From the NCBI RefSeq assembly GCF_003605125.1, contig NZ_QPQT01000018.1:1-64000 (forward strand): a DNA stretch of 64,000 bases, given 5' to 3'. The notes below the pieces were generated by a model that was not told the DNA's origin, made no database searches, and saw only the letters and a program-made list of their open reading frames with translations. This DNA comes from Shewanella algidipiscicola (GTDB lineage Bacteria > Pseudomonadota > Gammaproteobacteria > Enterobacterales > Shewanellaceae). A program made the position numbers and the translations under genes. This document shows, in pieces, positions 9,515-19,659 of this stretch (its first letter is position 1; every line of letters starts with the position of its first letter).

Positions 9515-10459
9515 TTGGATAAGATTTTTGTTGATGAAGCGGTAACCGAATTACGCACCATAGGTGATATGTTACGTTGGGCTGTGAGCCGATTTAATGA
9601 TGCTAACATCTATTATGGTCACGGGACCGACAACGCATGGGATGAAGCCATTGCATTAGTGTTTCATGCACTACACCTTCCTGAAGAGATAGGCCAACAG
9701 GTCATTCACTCTAATTTGACCAGCAGTGAAAAGCATAAAATTGTTGAGCTGATCATACGTCGCGTGCGTGAACGTTTACCTGTTCCTTACCTGACCAATA
9801 AAGCCTATTTCGCAGGGCTTGAGTTTTATGTCGATGAGCGGGTATTAGTGCCGCGCTCGCCAATTGCCGAGATGATAGCGAACCGCTTTAGCCCTTGGCT
9901 CTATAACAAACCGGTTAACCGTATTCTTGACCTATGTACCGGTAGTGCTTGTATTGCCATCGCTTGTGCTTATGAGTTTGAAGACGCCGAAGTGGATGCA
10001 CTGGATATCAGCGCCGATGCATTAGAAGTGGCACAGATTAACATTGAAACCTTAGGCGTGATGGATAGAGTCTTTCCTATCGAATCGGATCTCTTTAGTG
10101 CTATTCCTAAAGGGCCACAATATGACCTAATCGTCTCTAATCCGCCTTATGTCGACGCTGAAGATATTGGTGATATGCCAGATGAATACCATCATGAGCC
10201 AGAGCTAGGGTTAGCGTCGGGGCGAGATGGCCTAGATTTAACCAAGCGTATTCTAGCCAATGCTCTAGACTACCTCACTGAGGATGGCCTGTTAGTGGTT
10301 GAAGTCGGTAATTCTATGGTGCACCTTATCGAGCAATTCCCCGAAGTCCCGTTTACCTGGGTGAACTTTGAAAACGGCGGTGATGGGGTATTTGTTTTGA
10401 CTCATGATCAGCTAGTTGAAAATGAATCACTGTTCGCCATCTACAAAGATAGTGAATAA
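9515..10459 (+). CDS. prmB: Ribosomal protein L3 glutamine methyltransferase PrmB
   Basis: A 314-residue N5-glutamine methyltransferase of the HemK family. It has an N-terminal helical domain and a Rossmann SAM domain with [14 protein letters not shown] (motif I) and the catalytic [11 protein letters not shown] (NPPY near residue 208). PrmB methylates a Gln of L3. The start is TTG at 9515, supported by GGAG at 9505-9508; the nearby ATG at 9510 is out of frame. It precedes aroC in the same direction, as in other gammaproteobacteria. Confidence 0.93.
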   Translation: MDKIFVDEAVTELRTIGDMLRWAVSRFNDANIYYGHGTDNAWDEAIALVFHALHLPEEIGQQVIHSNLTSSEKHKIVELIIRRVRERLPVPYLTNKAYFAGLEFYVDERVLVPRSPIAEMIANRFSPWLYNKPVNRILDLCTGSACIAIACAYEFEDAEVDALDISADALEVAQINIETLGVMDRVFPIESDLFSAIPKGPQYDLIVSNPPYVDAEDIGDMPDEYHHEPELGLASGRDGLDLTKRILANALDYLTEDGLLVVEVGNSMVHLIEQFPEVPFTWVNFENGGDGVFVLTHDQLVENESLFAIYKDSE

Positions 10460-10556
10460 TAACCATTTGTGGGTTTAGGGATAAGTCAACCTAGTGGGTA
10501 ATTAACCATTAGGCTAGGCTTGAAAACGTCTAACAACATTGAGGTGCATAAAGCAG

Positions 10557-11651
10557 ATGTCGGGAAACAGTATTGGTCAAAATTTTGTAGTGACTACATT
10601 TGGTGAAAGCCATGGTAAGGCTTTGGGGTGTATTATTGACGGATGCCCTCCGGGATTGATGCTCAATGAGGCCGATATGCAACAGGATCTTGACCGTCGC
10701 CGCCCCGGAACATCTCGCTATACCACTGCACGACGTGAAGCCGACGAAGTGCAAATTCTCTCAGGGGTGTTTGAAGGGAAAACCACAGGCACCTCGATCG
10801 GTTTAGTGATTCAAAATACCGACCAACGCAGTCAAGATTACTCCAACATTAAAGATCAGTTTCGTCCAGGACATGCCGATTATACCTATCAGCAAAAATA
10901 TGGCCTGCGGGATTACCGCGGTGGGGGACGTTCATCGGCACGTGAAACGGCCATGCGTGTTGCTGCTGGCGCCGTTGCTAAAAAGTATTTAAAGCAAGTG
11001 CATGGTATCGACATTCACGGTTATCTCAGTGCGTTAGGGCCGATTGAGGCTGACAAAGTCGATTTAGCTCAGGTCGAGCAAAATGCGTTTTTCTTTCCTG
11101 ATGCCGATAAGTTAGTCGCCCTTGATGATTACATGCGCGACTTGAAAAAGAGTGGTGATTCGATTGGGGCTAAGGTGTCTGTGGTGGCAACTAATGTGCC
11201 GGTGGGATTAGGTGAGCCTGTATTTGATAGGCTCGATGCCGATATTGCGCATGCGTTAATGGGGATCAACGCGGTAAAAGGCGTCGAGATTGGCGATGGA
11301 TTTGAGGTGGTTAACCAAAAAGGCTCCGAGCATCGTGACTTAATGTCACCTCAAGGTTTTGCATCTAATCATGCCGGCGGCATCTTGGGGGGGATCTCCT
11401 CAGGTCAGCCGATAGTGGCCCATATTGCCATGAAGCCCACCTCCAGCATCAGTGTGCCGGGCGAGAGCATGACGGTCCAAGGTGAAGAGTCTGAAGTGGT
11501 GACCAAAGGACGACACGACCCGTGCGTCGGGATCCGCGCCGTGCCCATTGCCGAAGCGATGTTGGCCATTGTTCTTATGGATCACCTGTTACGTCACCGT
11601 GCACAAAATGCCGATGTACACAGCGAAACCCCGGTTATTGGGATGAGATAA
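10557..11651 (+). CDS. aroC: Chorismate synthase
   Basis: A 364-residue enzyme that converts 5-enolpyruvylshikimate-3-phosphate to chorismate, the last step of the shikimate pathway, using reduced FMN. Signatures are [20 protein letters not shown] near the N-terminus, [23 protein letters not shown] and [19 protein letters not shown] longer frame opens at 10539, but the ATG at 10557 ([10 protein letters not shown]) fits the family and has GAGGTG about 11 bases upstream. A terminator follows. Confidence 0.96.
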   Translation: MSGNSIGQNFVVTTFGESHGKALGCIIDGCPPGLMLNEADMQQDLDRRRPGTSRYTTARREADEVQILSGVFEGKTTGTSIGLVIQNTDQRSQDYSNIKDQFRPGHADYTYQQKYGLRDYRGGGRSSARETAMRVAAGAVAKKYLKQVHGIDIHGYLSALGPIEADKVDLAQVEQNAFFFPDADKLVALDDYMRDLKKSGDSIGAKVSVVATNVPVGLGEPVFDRLDADIAHALMGINAVKGVEIGDGFEVVNQKGSEHRDLMSPQGFASNHAGGILGGISSGQPIVAHIAMKPTSSISVPGESMTVQGEESEVVTKGRHDPCVGIRAVPIAEAMLAIVLMDHLLRHRAQNADVHSETPVIGMR

Positions 11652-11674
11652 TCTCAATCAGTGACGTAAAAGAG

Positions 11675-11701
11675 GGCACATAGTATGTGCCTTCTTTTGT
11701 T
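11675..11701 (+). terminator. Terminator after aroC
   Basis: A 7-bp stem GGCACAT/ATGTGCC with a 3-base loop is followed by TTCTTTTGTT. It lies 24 bases after the aroC stop and separates prmB-aroC from the MFS gene. Confidence 0.75.
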
Positions 11702-11739
11702 GTACATCAGATAATTAATGAGTTGATTGAGCCTAACAC

Positions 11740-12915
11740 ATGCAACAAGCAGATACTTTTCACTCCTTGCGCTGGATCAGCGCTTGTTATTTTTTCTTCT
11801 TCGCAATTCTCGGGGTATTAGTCCCTTATCTTGGCGTATTTTTCGAGCATCGAGGCTTTGAGGCGCAAGAAATTGGCTTCTTATTGGCGATTCTAATGGC
11901 CACTCGAATTATTGCCCCCAATGTATGGGCCATGGTCGCCGATAAAACCGGCATGCGCGGTCAACTGGTTAAGCTCGGCGCTGGCTGCTCGGCGGTGGCG
12001 TTTTTAAGCTTTTTCTACCACGGTGGTTTTGTCTACCTTGCTATTAGCCTCAGTATTTACACCTTCTTCTGGAATGCTATTTTGGCGCAGTTAGAAGTGA
12101 TCACGCTAGAAACCTTGGGCGAAAACACCAGTAAATACGGTAAAATCCGCAGTTTTGGCAGTGTTGGTTATCTGGTGTTCGTGGTCAGTGTGGGTTTTGG
12201 TATCAGCTATTTTGGCACCGAAATTCTTCCTTTTGTCGGGCTGGGCTTGTTTTTATGTCTGCTGGGTTGTTCATTGTCACTGCCTAACACTCGAGTGATG
12301 GTGGACAAACTGACCTCGGTTGAACCCCTTAAAATCGATAAGGGAATTTTTTGGTTTTTGGTGTCGGCACTGTTATTGCAAATGAGCGCCGGGCCTTTTT
12401 ATGGCTTTTTTGTGCTGTATCTCAAGCAGGTCGGTTATAGCGAATCCACCGCTGGCGTGTATGTTGCGCTGGGAGTGCTGGCTGAAATTGTGATGTTTAT
12501 GTTTGCGCCGCGACTCATGGGGCGTTACGGGGTGAAGACATTATTGGTGGTCAGTGTTGGCTTTAGTGCTGTGCGTTGGTTATTGATGGCTTTTTGTGTT
12601 GGCAATATGTTCTGGCTTGGCGTGAGCCAACTTTTGCATGCCTTTACCTTTGGTTTAGTGCACGCGGCGTCGATTCAGTTTGTGCACCAAAAATTTGATA
12701 TTCGTCACCGCAGTAAGGGCCAAGCGCTGTATGCCAGCCTTAGCTTTGGAGTGGGCGGCGCATTGGGCACCTGGTTATGTGGCTTTATTTGGGGTGATGG
12801 TTCGCAAGCGTGGCTCAGTTGGGCGGTTGCCGCCGCGTGCGCTGGCTTATCTATGTTAGCGGTATTATGTATTCCTAATCTTAATTCGAGTAACCCGAAG
12901 ACTGCGAACGCCTAA
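11740..12915 (+). CDS. MFS transporter, HcaT-like (MFS_1_like)
   Basis: A 391-residue inner-membrane protein with about twelve hydrophobic segments. The first half has a charged loop with MVADKTGMRGQL (the MFS signature between helices 2 and 3). The overall pattern (LRWISACYFFFFAILGVLVPYLGVFF, and AASIQFVHQKFDIRHRSKGQALY in the second half) is that of the LacY/NupG/HcaT-like permeases, often annotated as 3-phenylpropionate transporters. The substrate cannot be read from the sequence and no aromatic catabolic genes lie nearby. It is followed by the ATP-NAD kinase-like gene after 51 bases, possibly in one transcript. Confidence 0.82.
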   Translation: MQQADTFHSLRWISACYFFFFAILGVLVPYLGVFFEHRGFEAQEIGFLLAILMATRIIAPNVWAMVADKTGMRGQLVKLGAGCSAVAFLSFFYHGGFVYLAISLSIYTFFWNAILAQLEVITLETLGENTSKYGKIRSFGSVGYLVFVVSVGFGISYFGTEILPFVGLGLFLCLLGCSLSLPNTRVMVDKLTSVEPLKIDKGIFWFLVSALLLQMSAGPFYGFFVLYLKQVGYSESTAGVYVALGVLAEIVMFMFAPRLMGRYGVKTLLVVSVGFSAVRWLLMAFCVGNMFWLGVSQLLHAFTFGLVHAASIQFVHQKFDIRHRSKGQALYASLSFGVGGALGTWLCGFIWGDGSQAWLSWAVAAACAGLSMLAVLCIPNLNSSNPKTANA

Positions 12916-12966
12916 GGCGAAAGCCAATCAAATTAGTGCAAAGTATAAAACAGGGAGAAGTGTTTG

Positions 12967-14097
12967 ATGAGTAGCACATTTCGCTTGGGGGTTATCATTA
13001 ACCCTCTGGCTGGACTTGGGGGCAGTGTTGCCTTAAAGGGCAGTGATGGCGTGGCGGCTGAGGCGATGGCTCGCGGCGCTGAGCCTAAAGCGCATTTGCG
13101 TCTGGCTCAAGCATTAGAGGTGATTTTACCTTATCGAGATAAAGTGGAGCTGATCACCGCCTCTGGTGCTATGGGCGAAGAGGTTGCGCTGCAATTGGGC
13201 TTTAACCATCAAGTGGCATATCACAGCGCAGTAGAGACAGAGGCGCGAGATACCCAAGATGCGGTCAGAGCCATACAAGCCTCTGGGGTCGATCTGCTGC
13301 TGTTTGCGGGTGGCGATGGTACCGCTCGGGATATCTTTGCCGTGGTTGATGAGACCTTGCCAGTGCTCGGCGTACCTGCAGGGGTCAAAATACACTCGGG
13401 CGTTTATGGTATTACTCCCCACGCTTCTGGCATGGTGATCAAGTTGCTATTAGACGGCGAGTTGGTCAGCTTAATGACGGGTGATGTGATGGATATTGAC
13501 GAAGTGGCTTTTCGGCAGGGGACGGTAAAGGCGCGCCGCTTTGGTGAAATGTTAGTCCCAGCGGAGCCACGCTATATCCAAGCCGTAAAAATGGGCGGTA
13601 AAGAGGTCGATGAGCTAGTGCTTAGCGATATTGCTGCACACGTAATAGAGCAGATGGAAGATGAGCTTTTTATCATGGGTTCTGGCAGTACTGTGGCTGC
13701 GGTTATGCAAGAGCTGGGCTTAGCGAATACGCTGCTTGGGGTCGATCTGATCGCGCACCGTCAGTTGGTTGGTAGCGATTTAACCGCCAGCGAGCTGCTT
13801 GAATTGACCCAAGATAGGCAATGTAAATTGGTGATCACCCTCATCGGCGGACAAGGCCATATTTTAGGCCGCGGTAACCAACAGCTGTCGAGTCGGCTTA
13901 TCCGCGCCGTTGGTAAAGAGAATATTATTATCTTAGCCACAAAAACTAAACTAAAAGCACTTGAAGGACGCCCCTTAATTGTGGATAGTGGCGACCCAGA
14001 ACTCGACGCTGAATTGTGCGGCTATTATAAAGTCGTCACGGGATACCGCGATTATGTCATGTATCAGGTGGCTAACCCTGATCTTGTCTCAAGATAA
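12967..14097 (+). CDS. ATP-NAD kinase-like protein (COG3199 type)
   Basis: A 376-residue protein with the GGDGTARD motif near residue 115 and an N-terminal IINPLAGLGGSVALKGSDG segment, both typical of the NAD-kinase/diacylglycerol-kinase fold. It is the longer COG3199 type, not the housekeeping NadK. The C-terminal half has TLIGGQGHILGRGNQQLSSR and TKTKLKALEGRPLIVDSGD, both conserved in that family. The ATG at 12967 is preferred over the upstream TTG and has AGGGAGAAG about 10 bases before it. The substrate is unknown; a kinase role is inferred from the fold only. Confidence 0.82.
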   Translation: MSSTFRLGVIINPLAGLGGSVALKGSDGVAAEAMARGAEPKAHLRLAQALEVILPYRDKVELITASGAMGEEVALQLGFNHQVAYHSAVETEARDTQDAVRAIQASGVDLLLFAGGDGTARDIFAVVDETLPVLGVPAGVKIHSGVYGITPHASGMVIKLLLDGELVSLMTGDVMDIDEVAFRQGTVKARRFGEMLVPAEPRYIQAVKMGGKEVDELVLSDIAAHVIEQMEDELFIMGSGSTVAAVMQELGLANTLLGVDLIAHRQLVGSDLTASELLELTQDRQCKLVITLIGGQGHILGRGNQQLSSRLIRAVGKENIIILATKTKLKALEGRPLIVDSGDPELDAELCGYYKVVTGYRDYVMYQVANPDLVSR

Positions 14098-14135
14098 GTT
14101 AAGCGGCAATACGCTGTTAATTGATTGGAGAAACC

Positions 14136-14417
14136 ATGTTAGAGCAGTACGAACAAGCATTAGATCAATGGATTGCAACAAAAGTAGCGCAGGGCGATGA
14201 CGATCAACTGTTTGCCAGTGGTTATTTACAAGGCCATTTTGCCGTGGTGTTGTCGCAGTTAGAAGCTCAAACAGAGCAAGACCATCAAGCACTAGATGCC
14301 AAGATGCAGGTTTGTTTGGAAACCGCTAAAACGGAGCTCGCGCCAGCCGACTTTTTATTAGTGCAAGGTGCTTGGAATGAATTAAGCGAAAAAATTGCCA
14401 CCTTGGAAGCCCAGTAA
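14136..14417 (+). CDS. yfcL: YfcL family protein
   Basis: A 93-residue acidic, all-helical soluble protein (MLEQYEQALDQWIATKV...), matching the small YfcL family by length and its FASGYLQGHF segment. Function is unknown. The ATG at 14136 follows GGAG at 14127-14130, so the 5-residue upstream extension is rejected. It sits 38 bases after the ATP-NAD kinase-like gene and only 2 bases before the RNA methyltransferase gene, so the three are likely cotranscribed. Confidence 0.75.
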   Translation: MLEQYEQALDQWIATKVAQGDDDQLFASGYLQGHFAVVLSQLEAQTEQDHQALDAKMQVCLETAKTELAPADFLLVQGAWNELSEKIATLEAQ

Positions 14418-14419
14418 TC

Positions 14420-14956
14420 ATGCCATGCGATTCGTTTGTGACGATAGGGTTAGTTAATCCTAAAAGCCCCACTAATGTGGGTGGCGTTATGCGCGCTGCA
14501 GGCTGTTACCGCGCCGATGCCGTCACTTATACGGGTAAACGTTATGCACTCGCAGCCAAGCATCGTGGTGAGCAATACAATACCGATACCAAAGGGGCGG
14601 GACTAACGATCCCCTTAACGGGTGTCGAATGTCTGCTTGAGGGGCTTGATGCCGATACACAAGTGATCTGCGTTGATTTAGTCGAAGGGGCTATTCCGCT
14701 GCCTGAATTTCAGCACCCTGATAAGGCCATCTATCTGTTTGGCCCCGAAGATGGCACGATTGATCAGTATTTGATTGATCGCGCAGATGCGGTAGTTTAT
14801 ATGCCCACTGTGGGGTGTATGAACTTAGCATCGTCAGTCAATGTGCTGTTATATGACAGGTTAGCTAAAGGTGAGCCCACTGGCAGCGATGAGTTGATCC
14901 GTCAAAGTCGCGATACCAATAATCGCGTCAAAGTGAAAACCAGCGCCACGTTATAA
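14420..14956 (+). CDS. SpoU/TrmH-type RNA methyltransferase, target unknown
   Basis: A 178-residue single-domain SPOUT enzyme. It has the three SpoU motifs in order: NPKSPTNVGGVMRAAGC (motif 1 with Asn and Arg), YLFGPEDGTI (motif 2) and CMNLASSVNVLLYDRL (motif 3), which form the trefoil-knot SAM site. No separate RNA-binding domain is present. The family is secure, but the sequence does not say whether the target is tRNA or rRNA; it is shorter than TrmL and RlmB paralogues with extra domains. It starts 2 bases after the YfcL stop, indicating translational coupling. Confidence 0.85.
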   Translation: MPCDSFVTIGLVNPKSPTNVGGVMRAAGCYRADAVTYTGKRYALAAKHRGEQYNTDTKGAGLTIPLTGVECLLEGLDADTQVICVDLVEGAIPLPEFQHPDKAIYLFGPEDGTIDQYLIDRADAVVYMPTVGCMNLASSVNVLLYDRLAKGEPTGSDELIRQSRDTNNRVKVKTSATL

Positions 14957-15271
14957 GCTAAGCTCATTCTCAACCTTCGCCCTATGACCAACGCTAGTCG
15001 GCATAGGGCAAGAGGTTGCTGCGTTAGAAGTTGATAGGCAAAGGGTGACATAGCGTTTGGGTGATTTAACTTTTTGCACACGCTTAATCGTTCACCTTAA
15101 TTGTTAACTTAGGCCCTATCTGTTTTATGTTAGCCATGTTGCATAGCAAGCTTATTTAGCCTTACGTAATCCATTGCTGTTACTATTCACCAAAAATATA
15201 TCCAATAATATCAGCTGTTTACCCCGTCACCACCATTCTTACTTTATTTACTTACATTAAGTAACCTGATT
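14957..15271. other. Intergenic gap between two converging genes
   Basis: This 315-base gap lies between the RNA methyltransferase (plus) and mnmC (minus). It holds a hairpin with GCCCTATG at 14979-14986 pairing with CATAGGGC at 15002-15009, lacking a T run, which may end or stabilise the upstream transcript. I see no gene. Confidence 0.5.
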
Positions 15272-17278
15272 TCACATCAGAGCTTTGCCCTTGATTAATT
15301 TTCTCATCCACATACGGTTAGGGTTCAACAAGCCTAAAATGGGTGTCGTGGTCGGGATCAATTCGCCGCACATTTGCGCCGCTAGCAGCTCTGCCGCTAA
15401 TGGGCCCGAGGTCAGACCGCGCGAACCCAACCCTCCTAATATAAAGAGTCCATCGTGGATCGGTGCCTGGGTATGTTGCCAATACTGCGCACTCGATTTG
15501 GTGTGCTGCTGGGTTTGGTAGGTGTCGATGATGGCATCATAATCTGGCGCGCAGCCCATCATAGGGGCGTGATCTCGGGTCACCATGCGCACGCCCACGC
15601 GGGCGCTATGGCCGCTAATATCGACATCTTGAGTCCAGTCAGCTTGGTAACTGGTGCGTATTTTATCTAAGTTATCAAACTGTTCGGTCGCACTGTAATC
15701 TAGGTTGTCGGGATCTTTAATATAGCTAGCCCCAGTGCAATGCAGTTCGTCATGGGCAGGCGTTAAGTAGCCGTGAGAGCACAATACCGTAGTGAGCTTT
15801 TTAAGCGCAAAGCGTGATGGAATATGGCTGACTTGCCCCCTAAAGCCGCTGATCGGCAGTTGTGCGGTTTGTGAGAAATCGGTTAAGTGGCGACCATTGG
15901 CCAGAACCAGGTTGGCAAATGGCCCAAACGCTTGTTGCTTATTACCCACTTGTGCGTTGATGTACCACTGTTCATTACGCCGCTCAATGGCGGTCACTTG
16001 GGTATTAAAGTGGCACGTCACATCACTGAGTGTTGTGGCTTGTTCTATGGCGGCGGTGGTCAGCTGCTGCGGATTAACCCAGCCCCCCAAGGGGTAATAG
16101 ATAGCGTCTATGCCTATCTCTATCCCTGCGATAGCACTGGCTTGGGCGCCAGTCAGAGGCTTGGCGATGGCGTCGGCCCAGGCTCTGGCGGTGATGATTT
16201 TATGCAAGCGCTTGGCACTGCGAGCATCATGGCCTGTTTGTAAGACACCACAAAAATCATGATTAATGTTATACCCTTGCTTAACCAGAGTATTAATCCG
16301 CTGCCGACTAAACAGATATCCTTGCAGAAAAAACTGGCTCAAGGGGCCATCTTCAGGCGTCAGTAGCGGATAGATAGCCCCCTGTTTATTACCAGAGGCC
16401 TGTTGGCCTGGGGCGTTATCCATGCAAAACAGCGTCAGTGCCTGACCACGCTCGGCAAGTGATAAGGCCAAGCAGCCACTGGCCACCCCACCGCCGATAA
16501 TGGCGGTATTACCCTCTGTGGCACTTTTGAGTGGATTATAGGCAAAGGTTTGTTGCTGCTGGTAACGTAATGCGGCGCGCTCTTTTTTAGCAATATCGAG
16601 ACTGACTGGATCGGGATGGCTAAGGAGCGTCATTTCACTGAGCGGTTCTAGCGGCCACTGTAATAAACGAAAGCCACAAAGCTGGGTGACGTTACTCAGC
16701 TGTTGCTGCATCGAGGCACTGAGTGATCCATTAGGCGAGGCCGCCAATATCACGCTTGCGTCATCATCGGATAATCTTGCGAGTTGCCATGCTAACGGGT
16801 GATCTAATTTAGGGGCTTGGGTGTTACTGAACATCCAAGCGCCAAAGGTTTGCTCAGCATTGGTGAGTTGTTTTAATGCTTGAATGGTTTGGCCAATATG
16901 CACATCTATCGATAAGGCACCATCGAAGCCAATAACCCGATGACAGCCAGCCACTGCCGATATGCCGATGTCATCAAGCTGCTGTACAATGACATCAAAT
17001 GGTTGGCATAGCTGCGCCAGCGAGTTTAAATCACTCGCCTGTGCAATAAAGTAGTGCAACCTCAATGGGCTTTGTAGAGGTGTATGGGCGATATAGCTAA
17101 ATAACTGTTTGATGACACACTCAAGCCCTGGCCCTATGATACCTAGCATCATAGGCAGGCGTGTTGTACGGTAAAGACGTGCCACAATTGATTCAATGAC
17201 ACTTTTATTTACACAAATTGGGGTTTTATTTTCAGGTTCGTTAGCCAATGATTTTACTCTGACGATGATATTAGGCAT
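15272..17278 (-). CDS. mnmC: MnmC: FAD oxidoreductase with degenerate methyltransferase half
   Basis: A 668-residue protein that matures 5-aminomethyl-type uridines at tRNA position 34. The C-terminal half (from about residue 250) is a well-kept FAD-dependent oxidoreductase: AIIGGGVASGCLALSLAERG, ASGNKQGAIYPLL, GLGSRGLTSGPLAAELLAAQ and the terminal LNPNRMWMRKLIKGKA. It would remove the carboxymethyl group from cmnm5U. The N-terminal half aligns in order with the E. coli MnmD domain (GCHR segment kept), but the SAM loop GFGTGLNF is replaced by GIIGPGLECV. The DGFAPAKNP catalytic segment has become SNTQAPKLD. The ATG at 17278 is chosen because the longer frame would run into fabB. The gene is divergent from fabB, as in E. 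coli. Confidence 0.88.
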   Translation of the reverse strand: MPNIIVRVKSLANEPENKTPICVNKSVIESIVARLYRTTRLPMMLGIIGPGLECVIKQLFSYIAHTPLQSPLRLHYFIAQASDLNSLAQLCQPFDVIVQQLDDIGISAVAGCHRVIGFDGALSIDVHIGQTIQALKQLTNAEQTFGAWMFSNTQAPKLDHPLAWQLARLSDDDASVILAASPNGSLSASMQQQLSNVTQLCGFRLLQWPLEPLSEMTLLSHPDPVSLDIAKKERAALRYQQQQTFAYNPLKSATEGNTAIIGGGVASGCLALSLAERGQALTLFCMDNAPGQQASGNKQGAIYPLLTPEDGPLSQFFLQGYLFSRQRINTLVKQGYNINHDFCGVLQTGHDARSAKRLHKIITARAWADAIAKPLTGAQASAIAGIEIGIDAIYYPLGGWVNPQQLTTAAIEQATTLSDVTCHFNTQVTAIERRNEQWYINAQVGNKQQAFGPFANLVLANGRHLTDFSQTAQLPISGFRGQVSHIPSRFALKKLTTVLCSHGYLTPAHDELHCTGASYIKDPDNLDYSATEQFDNLDKIRTSYQADWTQDVDISGHSARVGVRMVTRDHAPMMGCAPDYDAIIDTYQTQQHTKSSAQYWQHTQAPIHDGLFILGGLGSRGLTSGPLAAELLAAQMCGELIPTTTPILGLLNPNRMWMRKLIKGKALM

Positions 17279-17381
17279 TATTTTACCTGCCTTTATGGAA
17301 AGCTGACCACTTAATTGCGTTAAAAGCGCTACTATTGGCCCAGCAAAATTGGTACTAAACGTACGGAATGGACAGTAAATA

Positions 17382-18593
17382 ATGAAAAGAGTCGTGATCA
17401 CCGGACTTGGCATAGTTTCAAGTATTGGTAATAACAAGCAAGAAGTCACCGAGTCACTCAAAGCAGGTCGTAGTGGAATCACCCATTCAGATCAGTTTGA
17501 AGAAATGAAGCTTCGTAGCCATGTTTGGGGCGACATTAAGTTAGACCCGAAAGAACATATTGATCGTAAAGCACTGCGTTTCATGGGAGATGCCGCAGCT
17601 TATGCGTACATTGCCATGGAGCAAGCGATTAATGATGCAGGGCTAACAGAAGAGCAATACTCACATCATCGCGTTGGTATTATCGCAGGTACGGGCGGCG
17701 CATCATCGGCCAACCAGGTACAAGCTGCTGATACCCTGCGTGAAAAAGGCGTTAAGCGCGTTGGCCCTTACATTGTGCCACGTATTATGTCGAGCACGGC
17801 TAGCGCTTGCCTTGCAACTCCATTCAAAATTAAAGGCATGAACTATTCAATTAGCTCGGCTTGCGCTACCAGTGCGCACTGTATTGGACATGCGGTTGAG
17901 CTTATTCAGATGGGCAAACAAGATATGGTGTTTGCTGGTGGTGCTGAAGAGGTTGATTGGACTTTGACTATGGGCTTTGACGCCATGGGCGCACTATCGA
18001 CTAAGTATAACGACTGCCCAGAAAAAGCCTCTCGCACTTATGATGCTGACCGTGATGGTTTTGTTATCTCTGGTGGCGGTGGAATCGTGGTCGTTGAAGA
18101 GCTTGAGCATGCGCTGGCGCGCGGTGCAAAAATTTATGCCGAAGTGGTGGGTTATGGCGCATCATCAGATGGTTATGACATGGTTGCGCCATCAGGCGAA
18201 GGCGCAGTGCGTTGTATGCAAATGGCACTTGCTGATGTCGATACTCCTATCGATTACATCAATACCCATGGTACATCGACGCCAGTAGGAGATATGCGTG
18301 AGCTAGAAGCATTAGCCGAAACCTTTGGTGATAAGCTTCCACCGATAGCTTCTACTAAGTCACTGACGGGCCATGCTCTCGGAGCCGCTGGTGTACATGA
18401 AGCGATCTACAGCCTTATTATGATGGAAAGCGGCTTTATCGCGCCGAGCATCAATATCGACAACGTCGATGAAAAAGCGAAAGATATGCCGATAGTGACT
18501 GAATATCGTGAAGCAGAGCTAAATACCATTATGAGTAATAGCTTTGGGTTTGGTGGTACCAATGCCACTTTAGTGATGCGTAAATATAAATAG
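17382..18593 (+). CDS. fabB: Beta-ketoacyl-ACP synthase I
   Basis: A 403-residue condensing enzyme of type II fatty-acid synthesis, needed for unsaturated chain elongation. The Cys-His-His triad is visible: [12 protein letters not shown] (Cys161), [11 protein letters not shown] and [11 protein letters not shown]. Length and the [23 protein letters not shown] region favour FabB over FabF. A 103-base divergent promoter region separates it from mnmC. I could not identify a clear FadR or FabR operator there. Confidence 0.95.
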   Translation: MKRVVITGLGIVSSIGNNKQEVTESLKAGRSGITHSDQFEEMKLRSHVWGDIKLDPKEHIDRKALRFMGDAAAYAYIAMEQAINDAGLTEEQYSHHRVGIIAGTGGASSANQVQAADTLREKGVKRVGPYIVPRIMSSTASACLATPFKIKGMNYSISSACATSAHCIGHAVELIQMGKQDMVFAGGAEEVDWTLTMGFDAMGALSTKYNDCPEKASRTYDADRDGFVISGGGGIVVVEELEHALARGAKIYAEVVGYGASSDGYDMVAPSGEGAVRCMQMALADVDTPIDYINTHGTSTPVGDMRELEALAETFGDKLPPIASTKSLTGHALGAAGVHEAIYSLIMMESGFIAPSINIDNVDEKAKDMPIVTEYREAELNTIMSNSFGFGGTNATLVMRKYK

Positions 18594-18619
18594 AGCATTT
18601 TTTTATAGTTTATGCACAG

Positions 18620-18648
18620 AAAAGGGAAGCGCAAGCTTCCCTTTTTTA
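18620..18648. terminator. Bidirectional terminator between fabB and the yciK-type gene
   Basis: The stem GGGAAGC-gcaa-GCTTCCC is preceded by an A run and followed by six T. It serves fabB (plus) and the convergent dehydrogenase gene (minus). Confidence 0.88.
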
Positions 18649-18661
18649 TACTTCAATCAGG

Positions 18662-19399
18662 CTACTGAGCGTTAAATTGTTGGCCTGTGATGTCACTAGA
18701 GTCATCACCCATTAAGTATAAGTAGGTTGGCATGATCTCTTCTGGGGTTTTCAATGTTTGTGGGTTTTCTGCTGGGTAAGCGTTAGCGCGCATACCTGTG
18801 CGAGTCGCCCCAGGGTTGATGCTATTGGCGCGCAGTGAAGTGCCGTGGTATTCATGGGCAATGGATTGCATCATGCCTTCGGTGGCGAATTTTGAGATAG
18901 CATATTCGCCCCAAAATGCACGTCCCTGACGGCCAACACTACTTGAAGTAAAGATGAGAGATGCCGATGGCGCTTTTTTCATCACGGGTAATAACGCCTT
19001 GGTCATCATGATCTCGGCGACCACATTGACTTGTAGTACATCTCTTACCGAATCGAGTGAGATATGCTCAAACGGGCCTAACACCCCTAATAAGCTGGCG
19101 TTGTGTAGTAAACCATCTAGGTGACCGAATTGCTGTTCGATGGTTTCGGCCATATCGATATAGTTCTGTTCGGTGGCGCCTTTCAAATCTAATGGCACAA
19201 TTGCAGGTTTTGGGTAACCAGCTTGTTCAATTTGATCATACACGGCTTCAAGTTTTTTGACCGTTTTGCCTAATAAGATCACCGTGGCACCATGCTCAGC
19301 GTATGCCAGTGCAGCTGCGCGTCCAATGCCATCACCTGCACCAGTAACCAAAATGGTTTTATCTTTAAGTAAATCTTTTGCTGCCTGATATTCCAACAT
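18662..19399 (-). CDS. yciK: YciK-family short-chain dehydrogenase/reductase
   Basis: A 245-residue SDR with TGAGDGIG cofactor motif (about residues 20-27), NAS, Ser and the YAISK catalytic Tyr-Lys pair. MLEYQAAKDLLKDKTILVTGAGDGIG and SINPGATRTGMRANAYPAENP match the YciK family, whose physiological substrate is not known. It is convergent with fabB and shares its terminator. Confidence 0.88.
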   Translation of the reverse strand: MLEYQAAKDLLKDKTILVTGAGDGIGRAAALAYAEHGATVILLGKTVKKLEAVYDQIEQAGYPKPAIVPLDLKGATEQNYIDMAETIEQQFGHLDGLLHNASLLGVLGPFEHISLDSVRDVLQVNVVAEIMMTKALLPVMKKAPSASLIFTSSSVGRQGRAFWGEYAISKFATEGMMQSIAHEYHGTSLRANSINPGATRTGMRANAYPAENPQTLKTPEEIMPTYLYLMGDDSSDITGQQFNAQ

Positions 19400-19659
19400 G
19401 AGTTAATTTTTCCTATTAGCGGAATTACCCGCCATTTCTATGATTTATTACAGTCAAAAACGCTTGTTTAAAACAAACGATTAAGTTGTGACCTTTTATC
19501 CCGGCTTTAAATGTGACAAAGATGTAGCTAACTCAATAATTTTACGTTAACTTGAGCTGAGATAGGGACTTAAAAAGTCCTAGGGGTCACGCAAGGAAGA
19601 CTATTGTGACCAATTTTTGGGGAAAACAAAATTATTACAACAAGATTTGGGGAAAAAAG

